Shown: positions 1 to 8,540, counted from the stretch's first letter. The stretch: 64,000 nucleotides of DNA from Foetidibacter luteolus (GCF_009650435.1 NZ_VVIP01000008.1:150515-214514); one strand, 5' to 3'. The notes: a model not told the origin generated them from the letters alone. Program-made: numbers and translations.

Positions 1-146
1 TTTTAAAAAACATACCAGGCAAAGCCCTTCTGCCTACCGGAAAAAAATATCAAAAAAGTAACAATTGTACAAGGCCGGTAACATCTGTTCTATTTACCGG
101 CTTTTCCTGCTTGTAATATTGTGGTTCATTAAATCCATGACACCGG

Positions 147-668
147 ATGCATATATGGACATTTCATTTCAGGCCATTACTTGCCTGCATGCTGCTTATT
201 TCGTTTTCAAAGAAATTACAGGCTCAGCAGCCACAAACATATCCACGGATAGTGGGTTATGTAGGTGTCTTACATCCCATTGTATCTTTTAGCAGCGAGA
301 AGCCGCATTACAATTTTGATGGCAGCTACACCGGTGGTTTGCCCACTGGCATCAATATCTGGAAAAGTGCGAAGATTGGATTTTCTGCTGAGTTTGTACC
401 GTTCATCCGTTCAGAAAAGGGCGCCAGCAAAATGAATAATTTCCTGTTTCATCCGGGAGCGCTTTTCGGCCTTGGAAAAGGTTACACACTTGCTGCAAGG
501 GCTGCGTTTGAAACTTCCGGAAGGTATGGTTTCACACCTGTACTGAACAAGATTGTCGCAAAAGCTAACGGCTACAACTGGTTTATTGCCGTTCCGGTTC
601 CGGCACGCTTTGGTAACAATCAGCCCTCATCCATTGGCATTGGCTTCCAGTTCGGTATTGTCTTTTAA
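147..668 (+). CDS. Small secreted, probable outer-membrane protein in the chromate cluster
   Basis: 173 residues. Residues 1 to about 26 form a signal peptide (hydrophobic LLACMLLISF, then KLQAQ as the likely cleavage site). The rest is rich in Gly, Phe and alternating hydrophobic residues and ends in a phenylalanine (GFQFGIVF), the usual end of an outer-membrane beta-barrel strand. No family recognised. It lies 17 bases before the ChrB-like gene and is probably co-transcribed with it, so a role at the cell surface in the same stress response is an inference from position only. The ATG at 147 is the first that gives a complete signal peptide. Confidence 0.6.
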   Translation: MHIWTFHFRPLLACMLLISFSKKLQAQQPQTYPRIVGYVGVLHPIVSFSSEKPHYNFDGSYTGGLPTGINIWKSAKIGFSAEFVPFIRSEKGASKMNNFLFHPGALFGLGKGYTLAARAAFETSGRYGFTPVLNKIVAKANGYNWFIAVPVPARFGNNQPSSIGIGFQFGIVF

Positions 669-685
669 CCACAAAGCTTGCTGTT

Positions 686-1162
686 ATGAAATGGATAACA
701 AGGGAAAGACCCAAAATTGACCGTGTCGCCTGCCCCTGGCTGGTTAAACGTTTTATAGATCCTGCCGCTGAATTTGTGTATGTTCCCAAAGAACAGGTCT
801 TCCGGCAGGCATCATTGCTGGAAGCGATACCGTATGACATACCGGGCGCTGAGTATAGCCACTATGGAGAGGAATGTTCCTTTGATTACTTTATCAAAAA
901 GCATGGTATCAACGATCCGGCGCTCCTGCAAATTGCCATGATAGTCAGGGCCGCAGACACGGACCGCTTTGATCTTGCACCTCAGGCGGCAGGGCTGTGG
1001 GCTATTTCCGCCGGTCTTTCCCAAAACTTCACTAACGATCACCAGATGCTTGAAATCGGGATGAAAATTTATGATGCGCTCTATAGCTGGGCCTGTTTTG
1101 CCCAGGATGAAAAACATAACTGGAACCCGCTTTTACTTAAAAGCATAACCAACAACACATGA
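686..1162 (+). CDS. ChrB-type chromate resistance domain protein
   Basis: 158 residues matching, from memory of the family, the C-terminal domain of ChrB (WITRERPKIDRVACPWL, FIDPAAEFVYVP, and a conserved RAADTDRFDLAPQAAGL block). Full ChrB proteins are about twice as long and carry an extra N-terminal domain, so this is the stand-alone version. ChrB-like domains accompany chromate transporters and are implicated in sensing or regulation of chromate resistance; the biochemical role of the short form is not established. The stop overlaps the next start (ATGA at 1159-1162), which indicates translational coupling to the DUF1259 gene. Cytoplasmic, with no signal peptide. Confidence 0.85.
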   Translation: MKWITRERPKIDRVACPWLVKRFIDPAAEFVYVPKEQVFRQASLLEAIPYDIPGAEYSHYGEECSFDYFIKKHGINDPALLQIAMIVRAADTDRFDLAPQAAGLWAISAGLSQNFTNDHQMLEIGMKIYDALYSWACFAQDEKHNWNPLLLKSITNNT

Positions 1163-2121
1163 AAAACACAATCGGCCTGCTATTCATTGCTACGCTATTG
1201 GGCTATGGATGTAGCCAAACACCGGCTCAACGTAATGCTGTTCAGGCAGTCAAAAATGATTCAACAACTATCGCCTGTCCTCCGGGAAGCAGCAAACTCG
1301 ACATTGCCAAAATTGAACAGATCACCGGGATAAAAGGGGTGGAAAAAAATGGCGAGTATAAGATTACCGTACCCCAGCATGACTTAAAAATAGAAGTGGA
1401 TGGTTTTAAGATTATTCCTGCCATGGGGCTGGGGAGCTGGACCTGTTTTACACCGTGTGGAGACAGCGCGATGGCGATGGGTGACATTGTGTTAACAGAA
1501 ACAGACCTGGCCCCTGTTCAAAAAGAAGTAATCAGGCAGGGTTTTGCTATTACCGCTATCCACAATCATTTCGTACGTAACCACCCCAATGTTATGTACA
1601 TGCATATTGAAGGCAAAGGGCCTCTGGACAAAGTCGCCACCAGCGTAAAAGCCATTTTCGATAAGGTAAAGGAGGTTCGCGGACATGATCCCAAAGCAAC
1701 TGGCGCCGACAGCGTCATAAATACCATCAATATACCGGAGCTGGATGGAATCATCGGTGCTAAGGGTGAGGCTTCGAAGGGCGTGTACAAATACACTATC
1801 GCACGGCCGGATGTGCCCTTGCAGGAGCATGGCATACCTGTCAGCAGCTTTGCGGGATTCAATACCTGGGCTGCCTGGCAGGGAACACCGGAAAAAGCGG
1901 CCGTAGCGGGAGATTTCGCCATGTTGGAAAATGAAGTTGAGCCGGTTATCAGGGCGCTGGTAGAAAACGGGATAGAGGTAGTGGCCGTCCATAATCACAT
2001 GGTGCATGAACATCCCCGCATCTTTTTCCTGCATTACTGGGGAGTAGGACAGGCCAGGCAACTGGCAAAAGGATTAAGGACAGCGCTTGATCAAACAGGT
2101 AAAGGCTTCGCTACCCACTAA
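1159..2121 (+). CDS. DUF1259 (LppY/LpqO-type) lipoprotein
   Basis: 320 residues. The N-terminus MKNTIGLLFIATLLGYGCSQ carries a lipobox (LGYGC), so it is probably a lipoprotein. The body holds two similar halves of about 130 residues. Each has a block ending in HNHFVRNHPNVMYMH or HNHMVHEHPRIFFLH, the hallmark histidine clusters of DUF1259 (mycobacterial LppY/LpqO relatives). The repeated histidines look like metal ligands, though this is inference. It overlaps the ChrB-like gene by 4 bases and precedes chrA, an association seen in several chromate clusters. Its exact function is unknown. Confidence 0.85.
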   Translation: MKNTIGLLFIATLLGYGCSQTPAQRNAVQAVKNDSTTIACPPGSSKLDIAKIEQITGIKGVEKNGEYKITVPQHDLKIEVDGFKIIPAMGLGSWTCFTPCGDSAMAMGDIVLTETDLAPVQKEVIRQGFAITAIHNHFVRNHPNVMYMHIEGKGPLDKVATSVKAIFDKVKEVRGHDPKATGADSVINTINIPELDGIIGAKGEASKGVYKYTIARPDVPLQEHGIPVSSFAGFNTWAAWQGTPEKAAVAGDFAMLENEVEPVIRALVENGIEVVAVHNHMVHEHPRIFFLHYWGVGQARQLAKGLRTALDQTGKGFATH

Positions 2122-2179
2122 CGAATAAAGGGCTCATAGAAAAAATGCCTGCCTGGCATCGCATAAAATTATTCAAAAA

Positions 2180-2345
2180 GATATGGGGCTTTCGGTTACA
2201 GTATTTCAATTGGACTATAGTTCCGGCTTTTCACTGCAACTCCGCTACCGGCAGCGCTGCATTCCCCATTCAGGGGGCCAGGAGGTAGCGGGGTTTCCGT
2301 TTCAATCCGGCAGCCAGTCAGGCTTTACCGCGTTACCCGGCTTAG
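2180..2345 (+). repeat. Dispersed repeat D (copy 1)
   Basis: This stretch (GTTCCGGC, TCCGCTACCGG, then GGGGTTTCCGTTTCAATCCG and GCAGCCAGTCAG) is recognisably related to 11690-11798 plus 11922-11940, and more loosely to repeat family A. It occupies part of the 476-base gap between the DUF1259 gene and chrA. An open frame running through it is judged non-coding. Confidence 0.55.
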
Positions 2346-2402
2346 GGCTTTACGCACATCCCTGGTGTACTACCCTACCTAACTAATTATACTGCACGCC
2401 CC

Positions 2403-2535
2403 ATAAAACTGTGCAAAGAAAAACAGCCAGGCTGCACATTGCCGAATAGAATTACCGGGCGTACAAGTGAGTGACACAACAGGCGTCTTATAGTAGCACT
2501 ATAGCTGGCCACCAAAAAATGCTGCACAGTTTTAT
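2403..2535. repeat. 133-bp element with 13-bp perfect inverted ends
   Basis: ATAAAACTGTGCA at 2403-2415 is repeated inverted at 2523-2535 (TGCACAGTTTTAT). The interior contains ACAAGTGAGTGACACAACAGG at 2463-2483 followed by a TAGCTGG-like tail, a divergent copy of repeat family C. There is no coding potential and no flanking target duplication that I can see. It lies just upstream of chrA and could be a small mobile relic or a long hairpin in the transcript. Confidence 0.5.
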
Positions 2536-2597
2536 CCGGCAAACAGTATAACCGGCTAGGTACGGATTTTTACGATGAACCTAAAAAATATTGTTGT

Positions 2598-3776
2598 ATG
2601 GCTACTACTCAAAACAAGGCTAACTACTCATTGAGGGATCTTTCGATATATTTTTTAAAACTTGGTACCATTGGTTTTGGAGGCCCTGTAGCCCTGGTAG
2701 GGTATATGCACAGAGACCTGGTTGAACAAAAAAAATGGATTACGGAAGAAGATTACAAAGAGGGGTTGGCACTGGCGCAACTGGCGCCGGGCCCCCTGGC
2801 AGCGCAACTGGCCATCTACCTGGGCTTCGTACATTACCGCATCATAGGAGCTACAATTGCGGGCTTTGCCTTTGTTATACCTTCTTTCATTATGGTTGTA
2901 TTGCTTGGCATTGCTTATGTAAGGTTCGGAGGGCTGCCGTGGATGCAGGCGATATTTTATGGTATCGGCGCCGCTGTAATCGGCATTATTGCTATGAGCT
3001 GTTACAAGCTCACAATTAAATCCATCGGCAAATTCAACAAGTCTTCTCTGCGGTCTAAATGGCTGCTATGGGTGCTTTATGGGGCAGGTATTATCATTAC
3101 AGTCATCACTCAATCAGAAGAAGTTTTATTTTTCATTGGCGCAGGGCTGGTTTATATGTTTATTAAAGCTCCGCCCAAATGGGCAAAGAAAAACGTTGCC
3201 GCTAATATAGTACTCCTACAGGTTAGTACTTACACCGCCGACTGGGGGCTTCTGGGTAAAATTGGATGGTTCTTTACCAAAGCAGGCGCTTTTGTTTTTG
3301 GCAGCGGCCTCGCCATCGTTCCGTTTTTACACGCAGGTGTAGTACAAGAATATGCATGGCTTTCCGAACAGGAATTCCTGGATGCAGTTGCCGTTGCTAT
3401 GGTTACACCTGGACCAGTTGTTATAACCGTCGGATTTATTGGTTACCTGGTAGCGGGTTTTCCGGGAGCAACAGTGGCAGCGCTAGCCACATTTTTGCCT
3501 TGTTATCTTTTTACTGTATTACCGGCGCCATATTTTAAGCGTATTGCCAAAAATCAATCTGTTAAAGCTTTTGTGGATGGTATCACAGCCGCTGTGATAG
3601 GCGCTTTGGTCGGCGCTGTAATTGTGATTGCCACCCGCAGTATCTATGATGTACCTACAGCACTTATTGCGGTTACAAGTTTATTAGCGTTAATCTACAT
3701 CAAAAAGCTGCAGGAGCCTCAGCTCATCCTGGTTGCCGCATTGATAGGCTTAATGCTTAAGATAGGGTTTGCTTGA
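2598..3776 (+). CDS. chrA: Chromate transporter, ChrA (long-chain CHR family)
   Basis: 392 residues, two homologous halves, which is the long-chain CHR architecture. The first half has FLKLGTIGFGGPVALVGYM and LAQLAPGPLAAQLAIYLG; the second has FFTKAGAFVFGSGLAIVPFL and AVAMVTPGPVVITVGFIGYL. The GGP/GSG and (A/T)PGP motifs in each half are characteristic. About ten to twelve hydrophobic membrane segments can be read. CHR proteins export chromate across the inner membrane, and the ChrB-like neighbour strengthens that reading. The 476-base gap upstream is filled with repeats, so it may have its own promoter; I saw no convincing one. Confidence 0.9.
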   Translation: MATTQNKANYSLRDLSIYFLKLGTIGFGGPVALVGYMHRDLVEQKKWITEEDYKEGLALAQLAPGPLAAQLAIYLGFVHYRIIGATIAGFAFVIPSFIMVVLLGIAYVRFGGLPWMQAIFYGIGAAVIGIIAMSCYKLTIKSIGKFNKSSLRSKWLLWVLYGAGIIITVITQSEEVLFFIGAGLVYMFIKAPPKWAKKNVAANIVLLQVSTYTADWGLLGKIGWFFTKAGAFVFGSGLAIVPFLHAGVVQEYAWLSEQEFLDAVAVAMVTPGPVVITVGFIGYLVAGFPGATVAALATFLPCYLFTVLPAPYFKRIAKNQSVKAFVDGITAAVIGALVGAVIVIATRSIYDVPTALIAVTSLLALIYIKKLQEPQLILVAALIGLMLKIGFA

Positions 3777-4011
3777 TCTGCCTGTTTTTACGGCGACAAT
3801 GAGCCTGCAGGATTTACTAATAGATGCCAGTGATAACTATCGTTATGATGACAGTGGAACTTACTCACAGATAAGTATAAGAATGTGAGTGGTGTGAGCA
3901 ATAATGGCCTTCAGATATCTGCAACAGGTGCCGCCACCTGAAAAAAAATAAGGTTCCTGATAATCAAATCAGTAAGTGGTTGTAACACTTTCAGCCCGGT
4001 CCGTAAAAGAA

Positions 4012-4119
4012 GAGGCTGTCTCAAAAGAAAAATTAAAGCTTTGAGAATCGCCTAAACGAAAATAAACTCCATCGGGGATACGAATAAAAAAAGGCTGCTC
4101 AATACTTTTGAGACAACCC
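4012..4119. mobile_element. Inverted-repeat relic, IS-end-like
   Basis: GAGGCTGTCTCAAAAG at 4012-4027 faces CTTTTGAGACAACCC at 4105-4119 (13 of 15 positions complementary). Ends of this sequence resemble insertion-sequence termini I recall from Bacteroidota, but no transposase and no target duplication are present. The rest of the 3777-4152 gap holds no gene. Confidence 0.5.
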
Positions 4120-4126
4120 TTTTTTG
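4084..4126. terminator. Probable bidirectional terminator between chrA and the PhyH gene
   Basis: An A-run plus GG at 4084-4093 and CTCAA at 4098-4102 face TTGAG at 4108-4112 and CCCTTTTTT at 4117-4125. The hairpin has A and T tracts on both sides, between two convergent genes. It overlaps the right arm of the inverted-repeat relic. Confidence 0.5.
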
Positions 4127-4152
4127 CTTTATCCAAAACGTATAGATGGGGG

Positions 4153-5037
4153 TTAGTAAGTCTTTTCGGTGGCTAATACGGGTTGAGGGTTTCCCTGGGG
4201 GCGATGGCTATGCCCTTTTTTTGCTTTCAGCAGCACTTTGCCAATTTTGTGATAAAGCGGCGTGGGACTGTCGGCTTTTTTAGGTGCATAAGCGCCTGTA
4301 ACAAACGGAATATACATAACCCGTCTTCTGCTTTGTTCACCATAATACGGCGACTGCTGTACCCTATGCCATAAACGGCCATCATGCACAGTGAGGTCTC
4401 CCGCTTCAATATCAAAACCTATTTCCTTGGGATCGGGCCTGTTGTCTATAAAGTATTTCTTTTTAAACAATAGTGAGAAGATGCCCTGGTTGTGTGTGCC
4501 CGGCAAAATTCTCAGCCCTCCTTTTTCTTTCGGATAATCATCCAGGTGCAGCCCTACATTCAGCATTGGCATAATGCGGCTGCCCAGAAAAAGATCACGT
4601 GGGCTGTCTGTATGCCAGCCCAATTGCTTGTACGCACTGTCTGGTGTGTTTATATAATGATTAACCACAAGCCCGTCTTTTTCATTTTCGCCAATACGGC
4701 CTTCATAAGGCTGCAATGGTTGTAACAAAGGTTGAAGCCGCGGATCTTTCAGAAAGTCTCTGAAGAGCTTGCTGTAATGGGATGCAAAGGCAAAGCGCTG
4801 AATAAAAGTATCGCCGTTGCCATCCCTGCCAAATTTAAGTGGTATGCCATTTACAGTATCAATTCCTTTTTCAAGCAGCAACTGTTGGATGTTGTTTAAT
4901 TCCTGTAGAAAATGTTGAACTGTTTCCCTGGGTAAAAATTGTTTAAAATGCAGGTACCCGTTTTGTTGAAAGAATTCAGTTTGATCCTGGGTTATTTGTA
5001 AGCCTGCTTGAAAATTGTGCTGTGTGGTTTCTGGCAT
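4153..5037 (-). CDS. Phytanoyl-CoA dioxygenase (PhyH) family protein
   Basis: 294 residues from the chosen start (MPETTQHN). A frame open further upstream has no family-like sequence. This is an Fe(II)/2-oxoglutarate oxygenase fold: iron ligands H142 and D144 in GWHTDSP, distal H224 in DGRLWHRV, and an arginine cluster RRRVMYIPF near 237-239 for 2-oxoglutarate. LPGTHNQG is also typical. The substrate cannot be told. It is convergent with chrA. About 190 bases upstream lies a 17-bp palindrome (5230-5246) of the type found at the TonB-receptor promoters, which suggests shared control. Confidence 0.85.
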   Translation of the reverse strand: MPETTQHNFQAGLQITQDQTEFFQQNGYLHFKQFLPRETVQHFLQELNNIQQLLLEKGIDTVNGIPLKFGRDGNGDTFIQRFAFASHYSKLFRDFLKDPRLQPLLQPLQPYEGRIGENEKDGLVVNHYINTPDSAYKQLGWHTDSPRDLFLGSRIMPMLNVGLHLDDYPKEKGGLRILPGTHNQGIFSLLFKKKYFIDNRPDPKEIGFDIEAGDLTVHDGRLWHRVQQSPYYGEQSRRRVMYIPFVTGAYAPKKADSPTPLYHKIGKVLLKAKKGHSHRPQGNPQPVLATEKTY

Positions 5038-5229
5038 AAAACTGGTTTTATGTTTATAGTAAGAGTAATAAAATAATTGCGTAGAAAAACTATTTGCAGA
5101 GCGGGGATTAGGCGGTAATACAACAACAGCCAGGGCAGGAGCCACTACTGAGGCTGGCAGAGTGTTGACAATATGATAACCGCATTTGCATGCTGCAAAG
5201 CAAGGAAAAAATTCTTATAAAAACAATAG

Positions 5230-5246
5230 TCTACAAAAATTGTAGG
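5230..5246. promoter_or_regulatory. Putative operator, CTAC-N7-GTAG type (site 1)
   Basis: TCTAC-AAAAATT-GTAGG, a 17-bp near-palindrome matching the sites at 8376, 8560, 16684 and 16726. On the minus strand a weak TAATTT -7-like box directly precedes it, as at 8376 and 16684, so it probably serves the PhyH gene. Confidence 0.5.
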
Positions 5247-5404
5247 AAATTATTTTTCCCTTTGTTTTCAAGGGTTACATTTGCATGATGCAGCATTTTA
5301 ATTTTTGCAAAACTTAAAAATGCATGTTATAGTTAAATGACAGATTTGGTTGTTTGGTATAAGCCGTAAACGAAAGAAATGCTGCGGGGTGCAGGTTATG
5401 ATGT

Positions 5405-5480
5405 TGCGTAAAGCGGTGCAGTACAAGAGTGCGACGCAACGATGCTCAATGGTAGTTAATGCTGCCGGGCCCATAAAAAT
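5405..5480 (+). repeat. Repeat family B, copy 1
   Basis: Core GTACAAGAGTGCGACGCAAC at 5421-5440, with the family's 3' end GCTGCCGGGCCCATAA at 5461-5476. It lies just upstream of the TlpA-like gene, where it creates a spurious N-terminal extension of the open frame. Confidence 0.8.
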
Positions 5481-5538
5481 TTTGTACCTGTTGAAAGTAA
5501 TTGCGAAGAGCTGTTTAAAAACCAGAAATCATTGTTGC

Positions 5539-6789
5539 ATGATAAGAAGAATTTGCCTGGCTCTTGTTTTTATACTGGCAAGGTTTATTGCTGTTGAGGC
5601 GGCTGGTACTAAACCCGTATTAAAAACGGGAATATGGAAAGCTGTATTGCAAAGGCCGGATGGGCAAGAGATTGTTTTTAATTTTGAAACTGCCGTTGAA
5701 AATGGCCGGCAGGTAATGTATGTACTGAATGCAGGCGAACGTTTGCTGGTTGACAGTATTAAACGCCGCGGCGATTCAGTTTGGATACAAATGCCCTTCT
5801 TTGCGTCGGGGTTTTCATTGGCTGTAAAAGCAGGTGGGATACTTGAGGGCTTATACATTAAAAATTACGGAAGCCGCAAACAGGAAATTCCTTTTTATGC
5901 CAGCTATAATAACAAGGAAAGGTATGCATTGCGCCGTGCACCGGCTTATGATATATCTGGCCGGTGGTCAGTAAATTTCGGTACACAGAATGACGCGGAA
6001 TCCAAAGCTGTAGGTGAATTTCAGCAGGATTCGCTGGGGAAAGTAACAGGTACCTTTTTAACAGCCACAGGCGATTACCGTTACCTGGAAGGCGCTGTTG
6101 CAGGTGACAGCCTGAAGCTTTCTGGTTTTGATGGCGGACATGCTGTTTTATTTACTGCCCGGCTGCAGGGCAAGGATAGCATTGCTGATGCTCATCTGTA
6201 TTCCGGCCTTTCATCTCACGAAGTATGGACGGCAAAGAGGAACCCTGCTGCGCAGCTAAACGATGAATATAGTTTTACGCAACTGCGTGAAGGGGAAAGC
6301 CGTCTTGATTTTAGCTTTCCATCCACTACCGGCAAAAAAATTTCGAATAATGATGAATATTATAAGAACAAAGTTTTGATTATACAGATACTTGGTTCCT
6401 GGTGCCCCAACTGCATGGATGAAACGGCCTTTCTTAGTGATTATTATAATCGCAACCGGGCAAGGGGAGTAGAAGTACTGGGCCTTGCTTATGAACGGTC
6501 AACGGATTTTATGGAATCCAAAACCGCATTGGCGCCATTTCAGAAAAGATTTAATGTAAAGTATCCATTTTTAGTAACAGGTGTTGAAGTTTCTGATAAA
6601 AGAAGAACGGAAAAAACATTGCCGCAGTTAGAGAGTATCAGGTCTTTTCCCACAACAATATTTATTGATAAAAAAGGTGTGGTAAGAAAAATTCATTCCG
6701 GCTTTAGTGGCCCTGGTACTGGCAAACATTATGAAGACTATAAAAAAGAATTTGAAGCATTGGTTGATAGCCTGCTAAATGAGGGTTAG
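5539..6789 (+). CDS. TlpA/ResA-like thioredoxin-fold protein, exported
   Basis: 416 residues. MIRRICLALVFILARFIAVEA is a signal peptide. The reading frame continues upstream to 5350 but there translates repeat B, so ATG 5539 is preferred. Residues about 30-250 are a Bacteroidota-specific beta-rich N-terminal domain. Residues about 260-416 form the thioredoxin fold with the redox pair C289-x-x-C292 in GSWCPNCMDET and a cis-proline-type FPTTIFID segment. Proteins of this class act in the periplasm as thiol-disulfide reductants or in cytochrome maturation; the partner here is unknown. It stands alone on its strand. Confidence 0.85.
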   Translation: MIRRICLALVFILARFIAVEAAGTKPVLKTGIWKAVLQRPDGQEIVFNFETAVENGRQVMYVLNAGERLLVDSIKRRGDSVWIQMPFFASGFSLAVKAGGILEGLYIKNYGSRKQEIPFYASYNNKERYALRRAPAYDISGRWSVNFGTQNDAESKAVGEFQQDSLGKVTGTFLTATGDYRYLEGAVAGDSLKLSGFDGGHAVLFTARLQGKDSIADAHLYSGLSSHEVWTAKRNPAAQLNDEYSFTQLREGESRLDFSFPSTTGKKISNNDEYYKNKVLIIQILGSWCPNCMDETAFLSDYYNRNRARGVEVLGLAYERSTDFMESKTALAPFQKRFNVKYPFLVTGVEVSDKRRTEKTLPQLESIRSFPTTIFIDKKGVVRKIHSGFSGPGTGKHYEDYKKEFEALVDSLLNEG

Positions 6790-6839
6790 TTGCGTGTTGA
6801 ACATTTGGTGTCTGTTAAATAAAATTCTCTAAGTAATGC

Positions 6840-6872
6840 ACAGGCGGGTCGATTATTTCACCGCCTGTTTTT
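6840..6872 (+). terminator. Intrinsic terminator after the TlpA-like gene
   Basis: ACAGGCGG at 6840-6847 pairs with CCGCCTGT at 6861-6868, followed by T5. It overlaps the 3' end of the opposite-strand gene ending at 6853. Confidence 0.6.
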
Positions 6873-7176
6873 CCAGTTGTACCAGTAATGGTTTGGTTGT
6901 GTCTGCAACAGTAACCTCAGAAGTTTCATACAGGTTGTGCTGTATGCTTATTTTAACAGGCAATGGTTGGCAGGTTCTTAACTTAAATTGGCCATTTACA
7001 TCACTCAGCGATTCTTCTTCACCCGCTATAGCAATAATGTACGCTTTATTTACCGGCCTGTTGTCATTCCTGCTTATAATAGCGCCTTTGATAGTGTAGG
7101 CCCTTGCAGGGGTGACAGGTTTACTAAAACCAAACAATAAAAAGTTTGCGGATAATAGGATAACCAGCTTTTTCAT
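6853..7176 (-). CDS. Small secreted carboxypeptidase-regulatory-like domain protein
   Basis: 107 residues from MKKLVILL, where a clear signal peptide begins; an ATG eight codons earlier is less likely. After the signal peptide (to about FGFSKPVTPA), the sequence YTIKGAIISRNDNRPVNKAYIIAIAG...SDVNGQFKL follows the pattern of the carboxypeptidase D regulatory-like beta-sandwich that begins many TonB receptors, here as a free single domain. It lies 34 bases downstream of the PIG-L gene and is probably co-transcribed. Function unknown. Confidence 0.65.
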   Translation of the reverse strand: MKKLVILLSANFLLFGFSKPVTPARAYTIKGAIISRNDNRPVNKAYIIAIAGEEESLSDVNGQFKLRTCQPLPVKISIQHNLYETSEVTVADTTKPLLVQLEKQAVK

Positions 7177-7210
7177 ACTAAGTATATTTATGTATAGCAA
7201 GGTTTACCAG

Positions 7211-8119
7211 TTAGTAAGTTTGCCTTGCATAAGGCACCTGCTTTAACTGGCTGAAAAAAGTTCTGCATTTCTCCAGGCCTTCGTTTCCGTTTTGTTTAAA
7301 GTACCAGAATTCTTCGTAGTCCCCATCGTTCATTGTCATCTGAGTTGCCCCCTGCGATTTATGTTCTGCTATTTCCCAGTTGGCAATTACCTTGTAGTTA
7401 ACGCGGTTGCCATAACTGAAAGAGGCTGTTCTGTCTGTTCTGAATAGGGCTGTATCTGTAAGTGTAGCTGTTTCACTATAGTTTCCGTAACCGGAAAATT
7501 TAAAAGTGCTGTCTGCTTTATTACGTACAAGCGCCCCTAAAACAAGTGGTTTTTTATCTGCGGGAAGGGAGCTAATGGTGCTTAACGCCAACAGGCTGGC
7601 AGCTTTATGCTGCCCATGCTGCGAAGGCTCCGGCAAAACGCAAATGGCGTAATCGTACTTGTTATCCGTTAAAACCTTTGCCAGCTTTTCTTTTATTGAT
7701 GATGTATTCCAGCTTGTATCCAGCGGTTCTTTTTCGTCAAGGCAAAAGCGGCTGTCTACCTGTTCTGCAAAATAATAGTTAGATACGCCAAGTATCTTGC
7801 CCGCATTCATCAGCTCTTTTTTTCTTATGCCCGGCAGCCTGCTCCTGCCGCTTTTTTCATCCGTAAGTTTAACGCCATATACCTGTTCTGCCAGTGTGGA
7901 ATACTTGTAGCCGGCCTCACCATTCGTGATTACAAACAAGTCAACCGTTCCCTGCAATTCCCTGGCTATTTTGTATAAGGTTACACAAAAAATGCTCTCA
8001 TCATCCGGGTGTGCAACAATTGCCAATACACGTGGGGACGTGCTTTTATCCTGTCCATGCAGTACCTGCGCACACAAAAAAAGTATTGCTGTTAAAAAAA
8101 TGGTTACTTGTTTGTTCAT
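7211..8119 (-). CDS. Secreted PIG-L family (LmbE-like) deacetylase
   Basis: 302 residues with a signal peptide (MNKQVTIFLTAILFLCAQVLHGQ). The zinc site AHPDDE is at residues 36-41, and a second histidine-containing block PSQHGQH sits near 170. PIG-L enzymes remove acetyl from N-acetylglucosamine conjugates such as GlcNAc-PI, mycothiol or bacillithiol precursors. The export signal argues against a cytoplasmic thiol-synthesis role, and the substrate is unknown. It lies downstream of tRNA-Cys on the same strand with a 45-base spacer, so read-through from the promoter near 8393-8400 is possible. Confidence 0.85.
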   Translation of the reverse strand: MNKQVTIFLTAILFLCAQVLHGQDKSTSPRVLAIVAHPDDESIFCVTLYKIARELQGTVDLFVITNGEAGYKYSTLAEQVYGVKLTDEKSGRSRLPGIRKKELMNAGKILGVSNYYFAEQVDSRFCLDEKEPLDTSWNTSSIKEKLAKVLTDNKYDYAICVLPEPSQHGQHKAASLLALSTISSLPADKKPLVLGALVRNKADSTFKFSGYGNYSETATLTDTALFRTDRTASFSYGNRVNYKVIANWEIAEHKSQGATQMTMNDGDYEEFWYFKQNGNEGLEKCRTFFSQLKQVPYARQTY

Positions 8120-8164
8120 ACAGTTTATTCATACCGGCAAGCTGTATAACAATAGCTGCTGTTG

Positions 8165-8235
8165 AGGTCATGGGCGGGTTCGAACCGCCGTATAAGGTTT
8201 TGCAGACCATTGCCTCGCCTCTCGGCCACATGACC
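8165..8235 (-). tRNA. tRNA-Cys (anticodon GCA)
   Basis: 71 bases on the minus strand. The acceptor stem GGTCATG/CATGACC is perfect. The T arm is GGCGG-TTCGAAC-CCGCC, and the anticodon loop CTGCAAA gives GCA. CCA is not encoded. The anticodon stem ATGGT/ACCTT has one T-T mismatch. It lies between the PIG-L gene and the TonB receptor. Confidence 0.9.
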
Positions 8236-8375
8236 ATTTACTAATGCAAATAATTCTCAGCTAATTAATTAATTCGTCTTCTAACAACAAGAGGAGCGGC
8301 CGCTGTATGCAACGGGCAAAATGTAACACAACACCTGGGATAAACGGTTAGTGTAATTCATAACCTCATTTATAT

Positions 8376-8392
8376 TCTACTAAAATGGTAGA
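8376..8392. promoter_or_regulatory. Putative operator, CTAC-N7-GTAG type (site 2)
   Basis: TCTAC-TAAAATG-GTAGA. On the minus strand it directly follows the -7 box TATATTTG, so it would cover the transcription start of the leftward unit (tRNA-Cys, PIG-L). Confidence 0.6.
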
Positions 8393-8422
8393 CAAATATA
8401 ATGCAGTTTAAATAAGCAAAAA
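8393..8422 (-). promoter_or_regulatory. Leftward promoter toward tRNA-Cys
   Basis: Minus strand: TTTG, 18 bases, then TATATTTG (8400-8393), matching the Bacteroidota -33/-7 pattern. It is adjacent to operator site 2. Confidence 0.55.
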
Positions 8423-8482
8423 ATTAATTCTGCCCGTGGTTGGTAAAATTATTTTAAGTTGTTACTATCTGGCGTAGCGTGG

Positions 8483-8500
8483 CAAAAGTTTAAACTTTTG
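8483..8500. repeat. 18-bp perfect palindrome
   Basis: CAAAAGTTTAAACTTTTG is completely self-complementary. It lies 40 bases upstream of the TonB receptor promoter. It could be a binding site or a dispersed palindromic repeat; only one copy was seen here. Confidence 0.5.
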
Positions 8501-8540
8501 GCATTATAAAATGTTTAACAGCAACAAAAATTATACAAAT

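Noticed and set aside
65..292. 75-codon plus-strand open frame at the window start
   Set aside because: Overlaps the signal-peptide gene at 147 in another frame and shows no protein-like pattern.
1492..2061. 189-codon minus-strand open frame
   Set aside because: Antisense of the DUF1259 gene, which has clear family motifs.
5350..5538. N-terminal extension of the TlpA-like protein
   Set aside because: The extra 63 codons translate repeat family B; a normal signal peptide starts at 5539.
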